Shown here piece by piece: positions 52,116-63,400 of a stretch of DNA of 64,000 bases (within the stretch, counting starts at the first letter, position 1; each line of letters opens with the position of its first letter). The position numbers and the translations under genes are program-made. Origin of the DNA: Pelecanus crispus (Eukaryota > Chordata > Aves > Pelecaniformes > Pelecanidae); contig NC_134644.1 in the NCBI RefSeq assembly GCF_030463565.1, positions 151,305,967 through 151,369,966 on the forward strand, read 5' to 3'. The notes beneath the pieces were generated by a model. The model was given only the letters and a program-made list of their open reading frames with translations. It did not search any database and was not told the DNA's origin.

Positions 52116-53054
52116 TTACGTGCCTATGAAAACAAAAAGAAAAGGAATTATTTCTTGTATTAAAATTTACCTAAATGGCCTAAATTGCCTAAGGGGTACT
52201 AATGAATAACCAATATTCCAATGAATGGAATAGAAAAATAATCTGACAGATATTGATGAGCTTCTTAATTTAAGGAACACTTTTTTTTAAATCATTTTTA
52301 GCTAGTTAGTGGTAGGACATACTAACATTCTCTATCCTTTAAACAATTCAAAAGATTTATAACAATTTTTTGCTTAAGCTCTTCCATACTTGTCACCAAA
52401 GAAAGAATGATCAGAGACTTAGGTAATTTCAATTTCCTTCTCACAGACCACTTGAGGTTTATGGTTTCTGCTCCAAAAGAAAGATTTATGAAGTACAATT
52501 CTTGCAGCAACATCTGTCAGCAGCAAAAGGTTACTTCTAAGAATTCTTTTTTAGAATTTAAACCCACAGCTCTGGCTCAAACTATCACCTTCAGAAATCT
52601 AAATGCATTCCCTGGGCATCCTCTGTAGACAATATGACTCCTCCCACTATAGATCATGCCTGTCAGAAGGGAAATAAGGGTTGCAAAAATAAGGTTTGCA
52701 GCAGAAAATAAACCCAATATTATCTTGAACATTAATTTTAAGCTCATTATCCCCATCTTCCACAGTGAAAGACAACTGACTCCTCCCTTTCCAACAATCT
52801 GTTGTCAATTGTAAGAAAAATTCTTGAGCTGGAGCATAGTCATGGGCAGGATATTTCAGGAAACTCTTGACCGTTGTCATTTCTACCCAAGGACCACTTT
52901 TGCATCCTTCTTCTCTGTGCTAGCTAGAAGCATTAGTACCTGACCTCAGGTCTCTGAGAATTCAGCCCAGTAGAAAAAGAAAGATGCTAGATGTGAATAC
53001 CTAGACTCCCTGATACTCATGGACTGTTTTTTTGTTTGGGTTTTTTGTTTTGTT

Positions 53055-53080
53055 GGGGGGGGGGGGGGGGGGGGGGGGGG
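53055..53080. repeat. G26 homopolymer in G/T-rich tract
   Basis: Uninterrupted G run inside a T/G-rich stretch (53022-53130). The length is probably unreliable in the assembly, and it has G-quadruplex potential on the plus strand. Confidence 0.85.
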
Positions 53081-56000
53081 CAAGAAATGTTGGTTTGGGG
53101 GTTTTTTTTGAGGGGTTGGGTTTGTTTAAAAAAAAAAAGAAGTAGGAACTTATGTCCTCCTTTGCTGTTTCATTCAAGTCCAGACTCATATAGCTCAGTG
53201 TTATCTGATGGACACTAATTAAGGGATACAGTATACAGAAAAAAAAAAGCATACTAGCAGGGACTCAAAAAAAGTTACTTCCACTCTCCTACCCCAAAGA
53301 CTTCATTTCTGTCAATAATGCAATCAAATATCATGAAAGATTTTTGATTCCTTTCACCCAAAATATCAGAGGCTATTAGATAAATATAACATACCTTGTG
53401 TTCTATTAGGTATGTTATCCTTTACCCACACATTAAGTATATTGCCACTTTATTTTTCCCTTATGTCAAGGCATAAAGCTGATTTTATTTAAAAAAAGAA
53501 ATAGCAACCACTGTCAGAGAGGAGCATTACCCCTAGATGAGAAGTCTGGCTTTCTCACTTCCCCCCACCTCTGGTGTAGCAGTGGACAACAGTAGAGAAC
53601 ACATTTCACCGGAACATAGTTACATTCATGATAGACCTAACTGAAAAAGAGACATTTGATTCAAGAAGATATTTTTGTGAGGCAGATTTAGAAGGAAAAA
53701 AAGTTTTAAACATGGCAAAACAGGGGAAAAAAAATGTTTAAGATTGTGAAATAGTGTTCAAGTATTTTTTCCTCTCAAACTACTCCTTGTTGGACGGACA
53801 CCATAGATGTCAAAGATACTATGTTTAAAAACAAATAATGCCTATGACAGAACCAATTTACCACCCCTATTCTCCCTGAATTATTCAGATTTTAGTAACA
53901 GCAAAATCTTTTGATAAGGTCACGCATCTCTTACTGGAATTTTTTCCTCAGAGGGAAAGGATACTTAACAACTGATTCTGAAACTGAGTTCCCATATGGC
54001 TTTCCATCCAGAGGTGCACCTGTTTCAGAAATACTTTCAGTATTGCTAAAGTTTTCAAAGCAAGGCTTGCACTTGATGTATTTCTGGACTGGACTGCAAT
54101 ACCGCACATCAGAAAGCGAGCTAAATCCTCTCACTGTCATAACTCTCCCATCAATTTCAAGGATGCATTTAAAGCTTCATTTTTTTTTTTCCTTTTCTTT
54201 CTTTTTTTATTATCGACATGAAATACATTGGTATTTAGCAAAGGTAAAATGCAGTGATGCCAAAAGCAGTCTGACATGCTATAACATGCTGTACTTTTTC
54301 TGCATTGCAGTTATTACCATCCCCTATTTTATTTGATAGTTCAATGATAAGAAACAAAACTAATCCAAATTAAGTTATTATAAAGTTAAAAAGTATATGC
54401 ATTCAGATTCTTGTGTAACACAATTTCCTGCCTAGAAGTTGTTCTTCATCATGTCAGTTTAACCTTTAATAGAAACTATTAAACATTTCTAAAAATGTAT
54501 AGTTAGTTACTTTATATCTGAGAATAACAGAACCAATCCAATAGATTCTCTGAATCCAAGAGTTCTCTGAACTCTTAAAGTTCCAAACAATTAGGGAAAT
54601 GTAAATATTAAACAAATCAAATAGTTGAACAATTTTCCCGCTTGCAGTCTCCTCCTCTGTAATGACTTGCCATTCTTCCTAAACCAAAACTATATACACA
54701 CATACCTCTGTATTCCCTACCTTGACCCAAAATTCTTCCCCTCAATTGTTACTTCAAAATAGGTTCTATCTAAACTCCCCTTTCAGTCTTCCAGGTCAAG
54801 TGCTACCAGCCTAACCCTAGACAAGAATAATGCAAAGGCTTAGCAAATACAAATAAGTATGGAATGAAAGTGTTGCTAATTTTATTCATGCAATAAACAT
54901 GATTTTCTGGCTGATATATTGGGTTTATCCCTTCTTTAATTATACCATGTTTGGTTAATGAAGTTAGTACTAAAATTTCTATGGCATTTTACTAACCATA
55001 TTGTTCCTTCTCCTTCCAAATGCTATGTGGAGCTACTATCCCGGAAATCAAGTATGCTAAAAGTACTAACCAAATTACAAATCACAATACATGATGAGAA
55101 ATAGGAAGTGATGTTTCTAGAAGTGGATTAGCCTGGTCCATTTATCTTAACATCCACAGATTGTGTATAAAGAAAAAAAAAATTCTCAGAAGTTATTTGT
55201 AATTTTCAGACAATAACAATGAAAGGATATGTGAATAAATATTAATAGAGGCCAATACACAGCTTATTGCTTAGTTGAGAGCTTTTTTTTTTTTGTCAGA
55301 CTGCTTTTTAAATAGCTTGGTGATAAGGCTTACCTACAAATACGCACAGTAAAATTATGTCACAAATGTAACACATCGGACAAAATCAGAGGGAGAATGG
55401 GGAAGAAACACCAGCTGACTACAAGTGTTCTGCAAGATGCTTATGAGGAATTAACTCCTTGAAAGGACAAGCAGGGACAATATCAACTGGAGAAGTAAAT
55501 TGATATTATATCTCATAGAACAAGTACTGTGTCCACTTCTGTCACCTGTATTTCAAGCTGTTTATGTTTGCGAGGAGTTTAAAGGGGAAAAAAAAAAACA
55601 AACCAAACACACAAAACAGAAATCGTTTGAGGTCTGAGAGGCAGATTAAGTCCTTTTTCTGTAAAGGATCAGCATATTTAGTTCAAGAGCAAAATCAGTG
55701 AATTCCCTTAATTAAATCTACAGATAGAGAAAGGATGATTTCTAGCAGTAGATAATCCTTTAATTCAAGCAGAAGTATGCAGATGATCCAGTATATGGGA
55801 GCTGAAGTGAAGTCAGACTAAGTACAAAGGTAAGTTCACAGCAACAAGGGTAATGCAACAGCATCTTTAGATATGTGAATATATAGTATATCACCTAAAG
55901 TTTTCAGGTAAATATAAAAACTCTGTAAAAACCAGTACAACAGAATATCCACACAGCATCAGCTTGATTTAGAAATTACTATTCTATTGACTTCCATTAC

Positions 56001-56297
56001 AGAGGCTAAGAGAACAACAAAATAATTATTCTGATACAAAATTCAGACAACTAATATATTGCTTTTGAGGTATCATCATCTATATATTTAGAAGTATTTT
56101 TTGCATATGTACCTAGTGTCCCACTTTAAGATATTTTTAAAACATATACTGTAATTTAAAGTGAACAATAAATAAATCCCATTTAAAAGATTTTTTAAAA
56201 AAATAATTTTCTTTAATTTGTCCTTAAGACCAGAATCACATTTTTAAACATCTATGAGGTACTGTAAGCTAGATATTGAAGACTACATTTAAGATAC

Positions 56298-56303
56298 TTT
56301 ATT
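56298..56303 (-). terminator. Candidate FBXO43 polyadenylation signal AATAAA
   Basis: The first canonical AATAAA on the minus strand after the FBXO43 stop codon, 260 bp downstream. Cleavage would be expected about 10-25 bp further left. It gives a 3' UTR of roughly 280 bp. Confidence 0.6.
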
Positions 56304-56562
56304 AAAAAATTTAAGATGTTAGTAAGTGCCTAACTACTACACAACAGGTAAAACCAGACATATAATGTTTTAAAATGTTCACTTTTTTCAAAAACAAAAA
56401 TATACTAAATTGATTAAGTTATATACATGAGAAGTTATCTTGATTAGTCAGCAAAAACACATTGAATGAGACTTTCAAAATGCATATATTTAGGAAGAAT
56501 ATAAACAAGATTAGGAGAAGGGAAAAAGCAATTAAATGTAAGGACTTACATGCCTTACAAAT

Positions 56563-56811
56563 TTAGAGTCTTTTTAAATTTCTTTTGCTTTGGGCACTTC
56601 CTGGAGGAGCATCTTTTTTGTTCTTCCGTTTTGCAGATAAACTATTACACTCTTTTGACCCATGGAAGGCATGCAGACATAAGATACAGAACTCGAATGC
56701 ACATGCCTCTCTGCTACATAGTCCCCATTTCTTTACCAATTGATATTTAGCAGGATATTGGCATCTTGGACAGGGTTTTAGAGCTTCATCAGTGAACAGA
56801 GTTTTAGCAAC
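56563..56811 (-). CDS. FBXO43: FBXO43 last coding exon (zinc-binding region, RL tail)
   Basis: 249 bp including the TAA stop, phase 0. Acceptor rc CTTGCTACAG|GTTGCT. It encodes [17 protein letters not shown] and the rest of the zinc-binding region (ZBR). All eight expected ligands are present: C602, C605, C620, C625, C630, C633, H638 and C643, with spacing C-x2-C-x14-C-x4-C-x4-C-x2-C-x4-H-x4-C. The protein ends [12 protein letters not shown]; the final Arg-Leu is the RL tail by which EMI proteins dock on the APC/C. Both inhibitory elements therefore look intact. Confidence 0.97.
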   Translation of the reverse strand, partial: VAKTLFTDEALKPCPRCQYPAKYQLVKKWGLCSREACAFEFCILCLHAFHGSKECNSLSAKRKNKKDAPPGSAQSKRNLKRL

Positions 56812-56900
56812 CTGTAGCAAGAGGAGGGAGAGAAGAGCTACTTAGTTCTTGTAAATCAAAGTGTTCTAAAAACTGAAAGTGAAGTTTCTTAGCTACCTAC

Positions 56901-57086
56901 TTTTATGTATTCTTCCTGTCTACTAGTTGAATGGGGAACAGAACTGCATCTTCTGGGTGTAAGTTCAGTGTATGAAGGTGGTGTCTGTACTACAGGAGTT
57001 CTGGCTTGAGCTTGAACAGGCCTTAGAGCAGATCTATTGAGAACATTAAGTCTTGTGGCAGCATCTTCAGCTTTCAAGAAATATTC
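56901..57086 (-). CDS. FBXO43: FBXO43 coding exon (EDAATRLNVLNRSALR)
   Basis: 186 bp, phase 0 to 0, 62 codons. Acceptor rc TTATAAACAG|GAATAT; donor rc ATAAAA|GTAGGT. It encodes EDAATRLNVLNRSALRPVQA, which is highly conserved, then a Pro/Thr/Ser-rich linker and RQEEYIK. A competing donor three bases downstream would add a Val, but the chosen one gives EEYIK|VAKTLF, the conserved join. Confidence 0.93.
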
Positions 57087-57972
57087 CTGTTTATAATTAC
57101 AAAGAAAGGTGGTGGTGGGGGAAGCACAAAAGAAAACAAATCAGTGGTTTATTTCATTTACGATTTGTGGCTTTTTCTTCTTTTTTTTTTTGTTTTCCCT
57201 CTGTAAAAACACATTGGAAAAGGAAATTATGTATAGTGCATGTATTTTCCATTAAATGTTTATATTTACTAAGGGAACAAGGAGACAGGAACCAGTAAAA
57301 ACGAAGTCCCATGAGCAGGGTAAAAAGCCAACTGTCTTCTAGCACTCTCTACTGGTCCTCATGTTTCTGAATTAGGAGATATCTCAATAGCAAGCATGGA
57401 AATAGCAAACATAAGTTTTGTCACAATTAGAGCAAGATTACACTGAACTGTGTGTATACACACGTGGAGGATCTAAAAAAAAAAATTATACTGCAATTAA
57501 TATGCTTACTTTTCTAGATACCCCTTAAACTTCTATGTCCTTCTGATGTTCAGAAGTACAGGACTGCCACAAGCAGTCCTGAAAATAATCAGGAAGTAGT
57601 CTACAGTGGGTCCTACTGCACTGCAGTCTAGAATGAAATTTAAAATGAGGAAGAGCATGACTCAAAGATATGAACAGGGTTTAAGATACAAAGCCAGAGC
57701 CAGTTGAGGAAGAGATCCTACAGGAATCTCAGGGATGGGGAGGAAGAAAGAAAACAAGGAAGAGTATCACATGGTTGAAAGGCTAGCACTCAAAGTGGGA
57801 CAGTTGAAAAGCAATAAAAGCAATTACATTCTCCTGTGAGAATCCTTCACATACTTCTGTGGGAACTGTCTCTATCAATTACCTTTCTGTAGCTTTACAA
57901 GATGTTTCCTCTTTCCTCTGACCTGTCTTCTTTCACACGTGAAAAAAATATTACCTTTGAGGCAAACCTTAC
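57087..57972 (-). other. FBXO43 intron, 886 bp
   Basis: AT-rich intron with a T11 run near 57181-57191. No embedded element was recognised. Confidence 0.65.
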
Positions 57973-58075
57973 CCCAGCTTCTTCTTTCAGATGTTTTATG
58001 TACAACTTTCTCCTCTTATCTGCACTTTTATCTTGTACAATGATTTCACGCCAGTTTTTGCTTACTTTCCAAATG
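57973..58075 (-). CDS. FBXO43: FBXO43 coding exon (IWKVSKNWREIIVQD)
   Basis: 103 bp: one base completing Ser492, then 34 codons, phase 0 end. Acceptor rc TTATTCCAG|CATTTG; donor rc GCTGGG|GTAAGG. It encodes IWKVSKNWREIIVQDKSAD and KRRKLYIKHLKEEAG. This is the second half of the F-box-like region, with the W-x-x-x-x-NWR-x-I-V pattern typical of the EMI proteins. Confidence 0.95.
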
Positions 58076-58876
58076 CTGGAATAAATGAATGAAAAAAAAT
58101 TATCCACTTCCACATTTTCACCAAGTAGGACAGAAGTCATGATAGCAAGATTGCCTTTTAAAGATTTTTGCATTATTTCATATATTATTGGTCATTTTAC
58201 AGACTACTGCTATATACTTCAAGAGTTAGCTGTATTGTTATGACACACAGATCTCATGTACTCTTATGCACCACTGTATAGAATAATAGAAGAGTCTAGA
58301 GAACAATTGCAATATAGATAACACAGCATGTCTTGACTTAAAAAATTAAATAAGTTTCTTTCTTCCACATAAGCCACTCACCAAGTTTGTTTCTCAAGTC
58401 ACATTTTTGTGTGTTAAGTGTCCTGAAAATATCCGTGCCCTTGGACTTCCACCTATTCTCCCATTCCCTTTGTAATTAACAACACACATGGCACTCTTGA
58501 TTTCTTTGGAATAAGTGACAGTTTCTAGTGATTAAAAATTAATCTAAAACATTACTCATGAAGCAAAATTCCTTGAGCATCTTTGTGCTTAGAAATAACT
58601 GAGGAAATTAAATACACAAGGAAAAAAATCTAGAAAATGTGTTTTAAGTACTATGCATTTCTGGGGAAGAAATTACTTCCTAGGCTTAAAGAAATTTTTA
58701 GTAAATTTTAAAATTTACAGGTACTGTGATTTAAGTTTACTAATTGCCATGTTTGTCTTTTTGCTTGGTTAATGGTGGCAGAACTTTTTAATTTCCCCAG
58801 AAACAAACAAATTCTATTGACAACACCCACTATTTCAGAAGTTATTTTAATCTATTTGCAGAAACACACATTTCAC

Positions 58877-58915
<39 letters not shown>

Positions 58916-58935
58916 GCGGGACCAGTAGTACTTAC
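58076..58935 (-). other. FBXO43 intron, 860 bp, with C30/A10 next to the donor
   Basis: The minus-strand intron opens GTAAGTACTACTGGT and then enters a C-rich run corresponding to G30 on the plus strand (58887-58916), followed by A10. Nothing else is recognised in the intron. Confidence 0.7.
58877..58920. repeat. T10-G30 homopolymer tract
   Basis: T10 (58877-58886) directly followed by G30 (58887-58916), one C and GGG. It lies in the first coding intron of FBXO43, within 18 bp of the splice donor. The exact length may be an assembly or sequencing artefact. Confidence 0.9.
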
Positions 58936-60452
58936 CTGCATAGACTTTCCACTGTCAAAGCATCTAAAACTATAGCAAGAACATGTTTTAAGTTTCTGTA
59001 TTTTAATTCTGTTAAAATATCTAATTTTTCAAGGCCCATTTTCTTGCCAATAAGTCCAGCAAGAACATGTTCTAATGCAAATATTTCTCTTCCATCAATA
59101 TTCTCTGATACTTGATTTTGGTCCGATCTTTGTCTTTGCAAGCAAATTTCATGAACTATTTTCAGGGCTGGAGTTCTTGAGAGACCTCCGTGACTTACAA
59201 CTAGGTCTCCACTAGGCTGTTCTTCTAAAACTAATGCTTGGTCTTCACTGATAAAGTTTCTTTCTTCTGTTAACATGTGTGCTGAAGCAGAAGGACTGCC
59301 ATGATGATCTTCTGTCTCCGACTGTGAGCCTTGTTCCCGAAGAGTAGATAACCTTCTAACTCGTTCAAGTTTTCTTGTCTTTCTTCTACTATCCAGATTT
59401 TTGGAACCTTCTTTACATTTTTGGAAGAACTCTTGGAAAGATCCCTCATGATCAGACAATGAGTCTCCTGATTTGTCCAAATGAAGTGAATTATATCCAC
59501 TATCCTCAGGTGTTGAAAGATCTGGGTAACTTGCCAGCTTAACAGGGGGAGAGTTTATATCACATATTTCAAAGTTAAAGTTTTCTACAAGACTGTTGAC
59601 AGAAATCAGGAACTTACCCTCATTGGCCTCAGGTAACACACTGTATGTAGGAGTCCTAAGCAACCCATCACTAACACTCATAAGGACACTTTCATTGAAT
59701 TCATTAGCATTACTAACAATAACATCCTTACACTGAATTGGAGACAAGCATTCTGGTTCCAGCAATAATGGGTCCTTACATTTGGACTCATCTAGCGTAG
59801 AAGTCCTTTGTTGTGAAAAGGAAAGTCTCCGTTTTGGGCAATCAGGATTAGAGTCCTCAGTTTTTGAAGTGCTAGTTGTCAGAGGTTTGTAACTTTTGTC
59901 TTTTGTAGAATCTGAAGCAGTTTGTGAAAGCTTTTCTTCGGAGCTCAAAACACAAGGGAATATTTTTTTCCTGCTGCTTCCTGAAGAACTAGCTTGTCTT
60001 TCACAGCATTTCACAGTTGTGCCAGCTGAAACAGTTTTAGATAAAAGCAGCCTCCTGGGTAGCGAGGAGCCTTTTCTACTCACTTTAGGAGTTTCAAAAA
60101 AATCTGCACTTCTATTTGCTTCTCTTCTTTCTGATAAGGAGATAGAATTAATTTCATTTTCAATAGATGATGACACAGGAAAGAGGGCATTTGGATGAAT
60201 GTGCTCAGAATGCTCTTGTAGCAATGATGAGTTTGTTACAGTCAGTGCTTCTTTATGTTCTACATCAGGATCTGACTCATTGCTTCTGCTGTCCAGAAAT
60301 ACTGAAGTGCAACATACGTCTTTAAAATTTGAGTGTTTAAAACTGCTGCTGGGAGATGTTAATCTATTTCTTTTAAGAATATTGAACATTACTGAACGAC
60401 TGTCTGACATCTTCTGCTTGGCACTTTGACTTTGTAAATGAAGATACCAGTT
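58936..60452 (-). CDS. FBXO43: FBXO43 first coding exon (N-terminal regulatory region)
   Basis: 1517 bp exon. Acceptor rc CGTTTGTTTCAG|AACTGG at 60452; ATG at 60410-60408; donor rc CTATGCAG|GTAAGT. The start MSDSRS was chosen because the acceptor interrupts the upstream frame. The 14 codons between acceptor and ATG are open but look untranslated. It encodes 491 codons plus two bases: FKHSNFKDVCCTSVFLDS near residues 24-41, FFETPKVSRKGSSLPRR, STPEDSGYNSLHLDKSGDS (299-317), RRLSTLREQGSQSETED (352-368), and IGKKMGLEKLDILTELKYRN (454-473) leading into the F-box-like region. Ser/Thr content is high, as expected for a phosphorylation-controlled inhibitor. Confidence 0.95.
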
Positions 60453-63400
60453 CTGAAACAAACGATAAAAGTAGTCATCGAAACACCCTCAGATTAGTGA
60501 GAAAGCCTTGTCTAAGTCTGTCAAGCTAGCAGCCGTGACAAAGTATTTTCATTAGTCTTAGTAGAAACAGTGCTTATACATGAACACAAAGATAAATGGC
60601 AATCAAGTAGACGGTTAGAATGGTGATTAAAATGCATAGTATACCATAAGTGAGGCAAATTAAAACATACATCCAGTTAGCTGCCAATCCTCATGCAGGG
60701 AAAAACAAATAAGCAACACAGCAACTAGAGTCTCATTTGTGTTGAAATCAGTGACAAAACTCCCTCTTGTTCCATTAGGACCAAGATTTTTATTAACACT
60801 GTGTTATTGGCTCATCCAACCATTAACAGTTCAGTCCTCAATAAATAGCAGAAGCCCTGGTAATAGATGAGTTTAGACAAAAGACATTTTCTTCTTAAGA
60901 AAAATGAGAGGATTAATCATAAAGTCACAAGGCTACAGGTCTCCCTATTATTTAGTTCCCTACAGTCCGTGGAGGGAATAACATTTGACCTCTAGTTACA
61001 AAGTGAACAGTGCATTCTTATCTGCCTTAACATGTAAATGTTATTTTGTAAAGAAGCTCTGCACTTTTGCTCAGCTCTGTGGGTAAACTGAGTGTTCCTA
61101 AGCTCTACACTTCAAAGAAACTGATGGACTGACTGTACATCCTCTCACCATGTATATAGAAAGAAAGTTTCTTTTAAACTTAGTAAGTATAAAAGCTTTC
61201 AAGAGTTACTATAGATTTTCCTAGAAAAGTTACAAGTGGCTGATCCACACATTTAAGTAAGAGATGTAAGAATACGGACTTACTTTTTTGCCATTCATAC
61301 AGCGCAGTTTCTCCACCCTAACCAGGTCACTGCTTTCTACACACAAGACATGGTAATTGTATAAAAGATGTTATGAATAATGCCCATATGAGGGCTGTTC
61401 TCACAGAAACCATAGTAGTTCACATCAATGTTGTAAGACTTTCAGAGTTTGAATTGGCACCTTTTACTTTGGTATGTTACTGGCCTCTAGAACTGGTATT
61501 TTGAAACATAAGCCTGGACATAGTCATTGAAATTTCCGAACAGACGAAAATAGGAATCTTTAAAAGACGGCTTAAACACCAAATATTAAGACATTGCTAG
61601 TATCCCAACAACGGTCCTGACTTACTCAAGCCCTAAACCACCAAATACGAGCAGTGGGAACCCAAATTACAGGGCGGGGGGGGGCGGGGGGAATATTCTT
61701 TTATGATCTTGGGTCATTTATTAGCATTTTTTGACCCATACTGAAGGCACTTTAAAAGATTGTTGCAATACAGAAAGTGCTTTGTTTTGTTTTCTACTGT
61801 GAGGAGACAGTAACAGATAGAAGTTCAAAAGAAACAGGATATTAAAGAGCAGACTGTGAGAACTTGGCATAAAGGCCTATGGAATCATGCTTACATCAAT
61901 ATGAAATCAGATTTAAAACAAACACAAAAATCCATCCACATAATTTATAAAAACTCTTCCAAGAAAGAAAGGTATGTGAAAATAATTCCAACGACAAACT
62001 CTGAAGTCTGGCCTGCTTCGTTTCCCTCTCCCATTTACCTCTACAAGTACCTTACTTTCACATTTGTTTTCCTTCACTGCTTTTTCCTCATTCCCTGTTT
62101 TTACTTAATGAAATAAATGACAGCGCAAATAGGAAACATGAGGGCATAGCTTTAAGCTAGTTATTACATGAATTAGGGATAACTTCCTTGACAGTGCAGG
62201 ACCAACTCCAAGCAGTGTGTCCGTGTTTCATCTGCATCACTTTTCAACATTTTAGGCAATAGGCTGAAAATGCTGTGTCATGAACTACAAAATAACTTTT
62301 AAAAGATAGGAAAAGGGTATAAAGAGTGCAGTGCATTGCTGCTCTTCAGTTGATTATTCACCCTATGAGTAGAGGACCACATCAGCATAGCTCTTCTTTT
62401 TGTAAAAAGAGGAAGACCTGTAAGAGACCTGTGGTAACAATAGGGCATTATCTTTGTGTAATCTACAAAAAGATTAGAGTTTTAATTTTCTGTGCTGAAT
62501 TTTGGTGAACTGCAGTTAGTTAGCAAACATTGCCAGGAGATATTCCTACCACAAATGCTGATGGACAGAGATTTAAGTTTTGGATGCTATTTAGGAGACA
62601 GCTATTCAAAAATCTCAATCCCACCCCCAAAAAAATTTCACATACCCACACTTACCTTTAAGGAAAATATTACTATTTTTAAACACAGTCAAACTAACCA
62701 CACATTTAACAGAAGTGCACAGGCTTTCAGGTTTAGAAGCTTAATGTTCAGGCAGCATGCTGAAGAAACAACAAAAGGAAAACTCAAGCTTGCAGTTTTA
62801 TTCTCAGATGTTCCATGGGAGAAATTATCTAATCTTATGAACAACTGAGAGTAAATTTAAAATATTACAGTATAAAACAATTTAAGAAAACTTGTGTTTC
62901 AAGAAACAAAGTCACAAAAAACCCAAGTTTTTGCAGCTGTAGGGGAGATGAGAACAGTAGAGTTAAAGGAATGTTGATAACTCAAGTAAAAGCCAAAAAT
63001 ATGCTGTACATACGCCAATGTCCAGCAGGCGGGGCCTGTGAGCTTACTAGATTGATTTTGCGAGAACAACTTTGAAAAAATTAGAGGGAGGCCACTTGCA
63101 ATACAGGCACTGAGGGAACACTGTCCATTATACTTCTTTACAGCAAAACCCAGTATACACCTCAGTTTTGTATACACATTAATTTTTTTTCAAAACATAC
63201 TACTTGTATAAGTGAAGATTTAATTTAACAGAAGGTCTCATTTTACAAATGCAGTACAGAAGGGAAAGCCTTTCAGAGGTGCTGAACATCTCGTAATAGA
63301 ATGAGATGCTGCTTATATTTGTAAGACATGCCTAATAAAACCTCTTATGACTTGTCTAGTGTTTTATAAGCACTTCCTTTTTTATCAGGAGGAAAGTTTC

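Larger units (their letters stand above)
47860..56297. other. Intergenic region between RGS22 and FBXO43
   Basis: About 8.4 kb from the candidate RGS22 start to the FBXO43 polyadenylation signal. It holds A19 (48093-48111), a G/T-rich stretch (51465-51535), a degenerate CR1 fragment (about 51745-52115), G26 (53055-53080) and three unexplained ORF regions (50034-50519 plus, 52647-52880 minus, 53935-54163 minus). The RGS22 promoter should lie near the left edge but shows no CpG-rich island. No gene is recognised with confidence. Confidence 0.55.
56298..60452 (-). other. FBXO43: FBXO43 (EMI2/ERP1) gene, complete coding sequence
   Basis: Early mitotic inhibitor 2, the APC/C inhibitor that holds vertebrate oocytes at metaphase II as part of cytostatic-factor arrest and is also needed in male meiosis. 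Four coding exons (1475 + 103 + 186 + 249 bp) give 670 codons, close to the mammalian length of about 700. Visible parts: a long Ser-rich N-terminal regulatory region; DSGYNS at 303-308; R-x-x-S/T sites at 194-197, 202-205 and 352-355; an F-box-like region about 445-515; a zinc-binding region 602-643; and a basic tail ending Arg669-Leu670. All junction phases agree. An acceptor just upstream of the ATG shows that at least one non-coding 5' exon exists further right. Confidence 0.96.

Noticed and set aside
53911-54336. 141-codon plus-strand ORF
   Set aside because: It includes a T/C-rich low-complexity Phe/Ser run and overlaps the more protein-like minus-strand frame. No splice or domain support.
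57895-57972. Continuation of the FBXO43 exon past GCTGGG into VRFASKVIFF
   Set aside because: A strong donor (GTAAGG) at 57971-57972 ends the exon in the phase needed for the next one. The continuation is intron read-through.
61856-62116. Plus-strand ORFs upstream of FBXO43 as POLR2K
   Set aside because: In mammals POLR2K is the next gene, but none of the translations show its zinc-ribbon cysteines. It probably lies right of the window.
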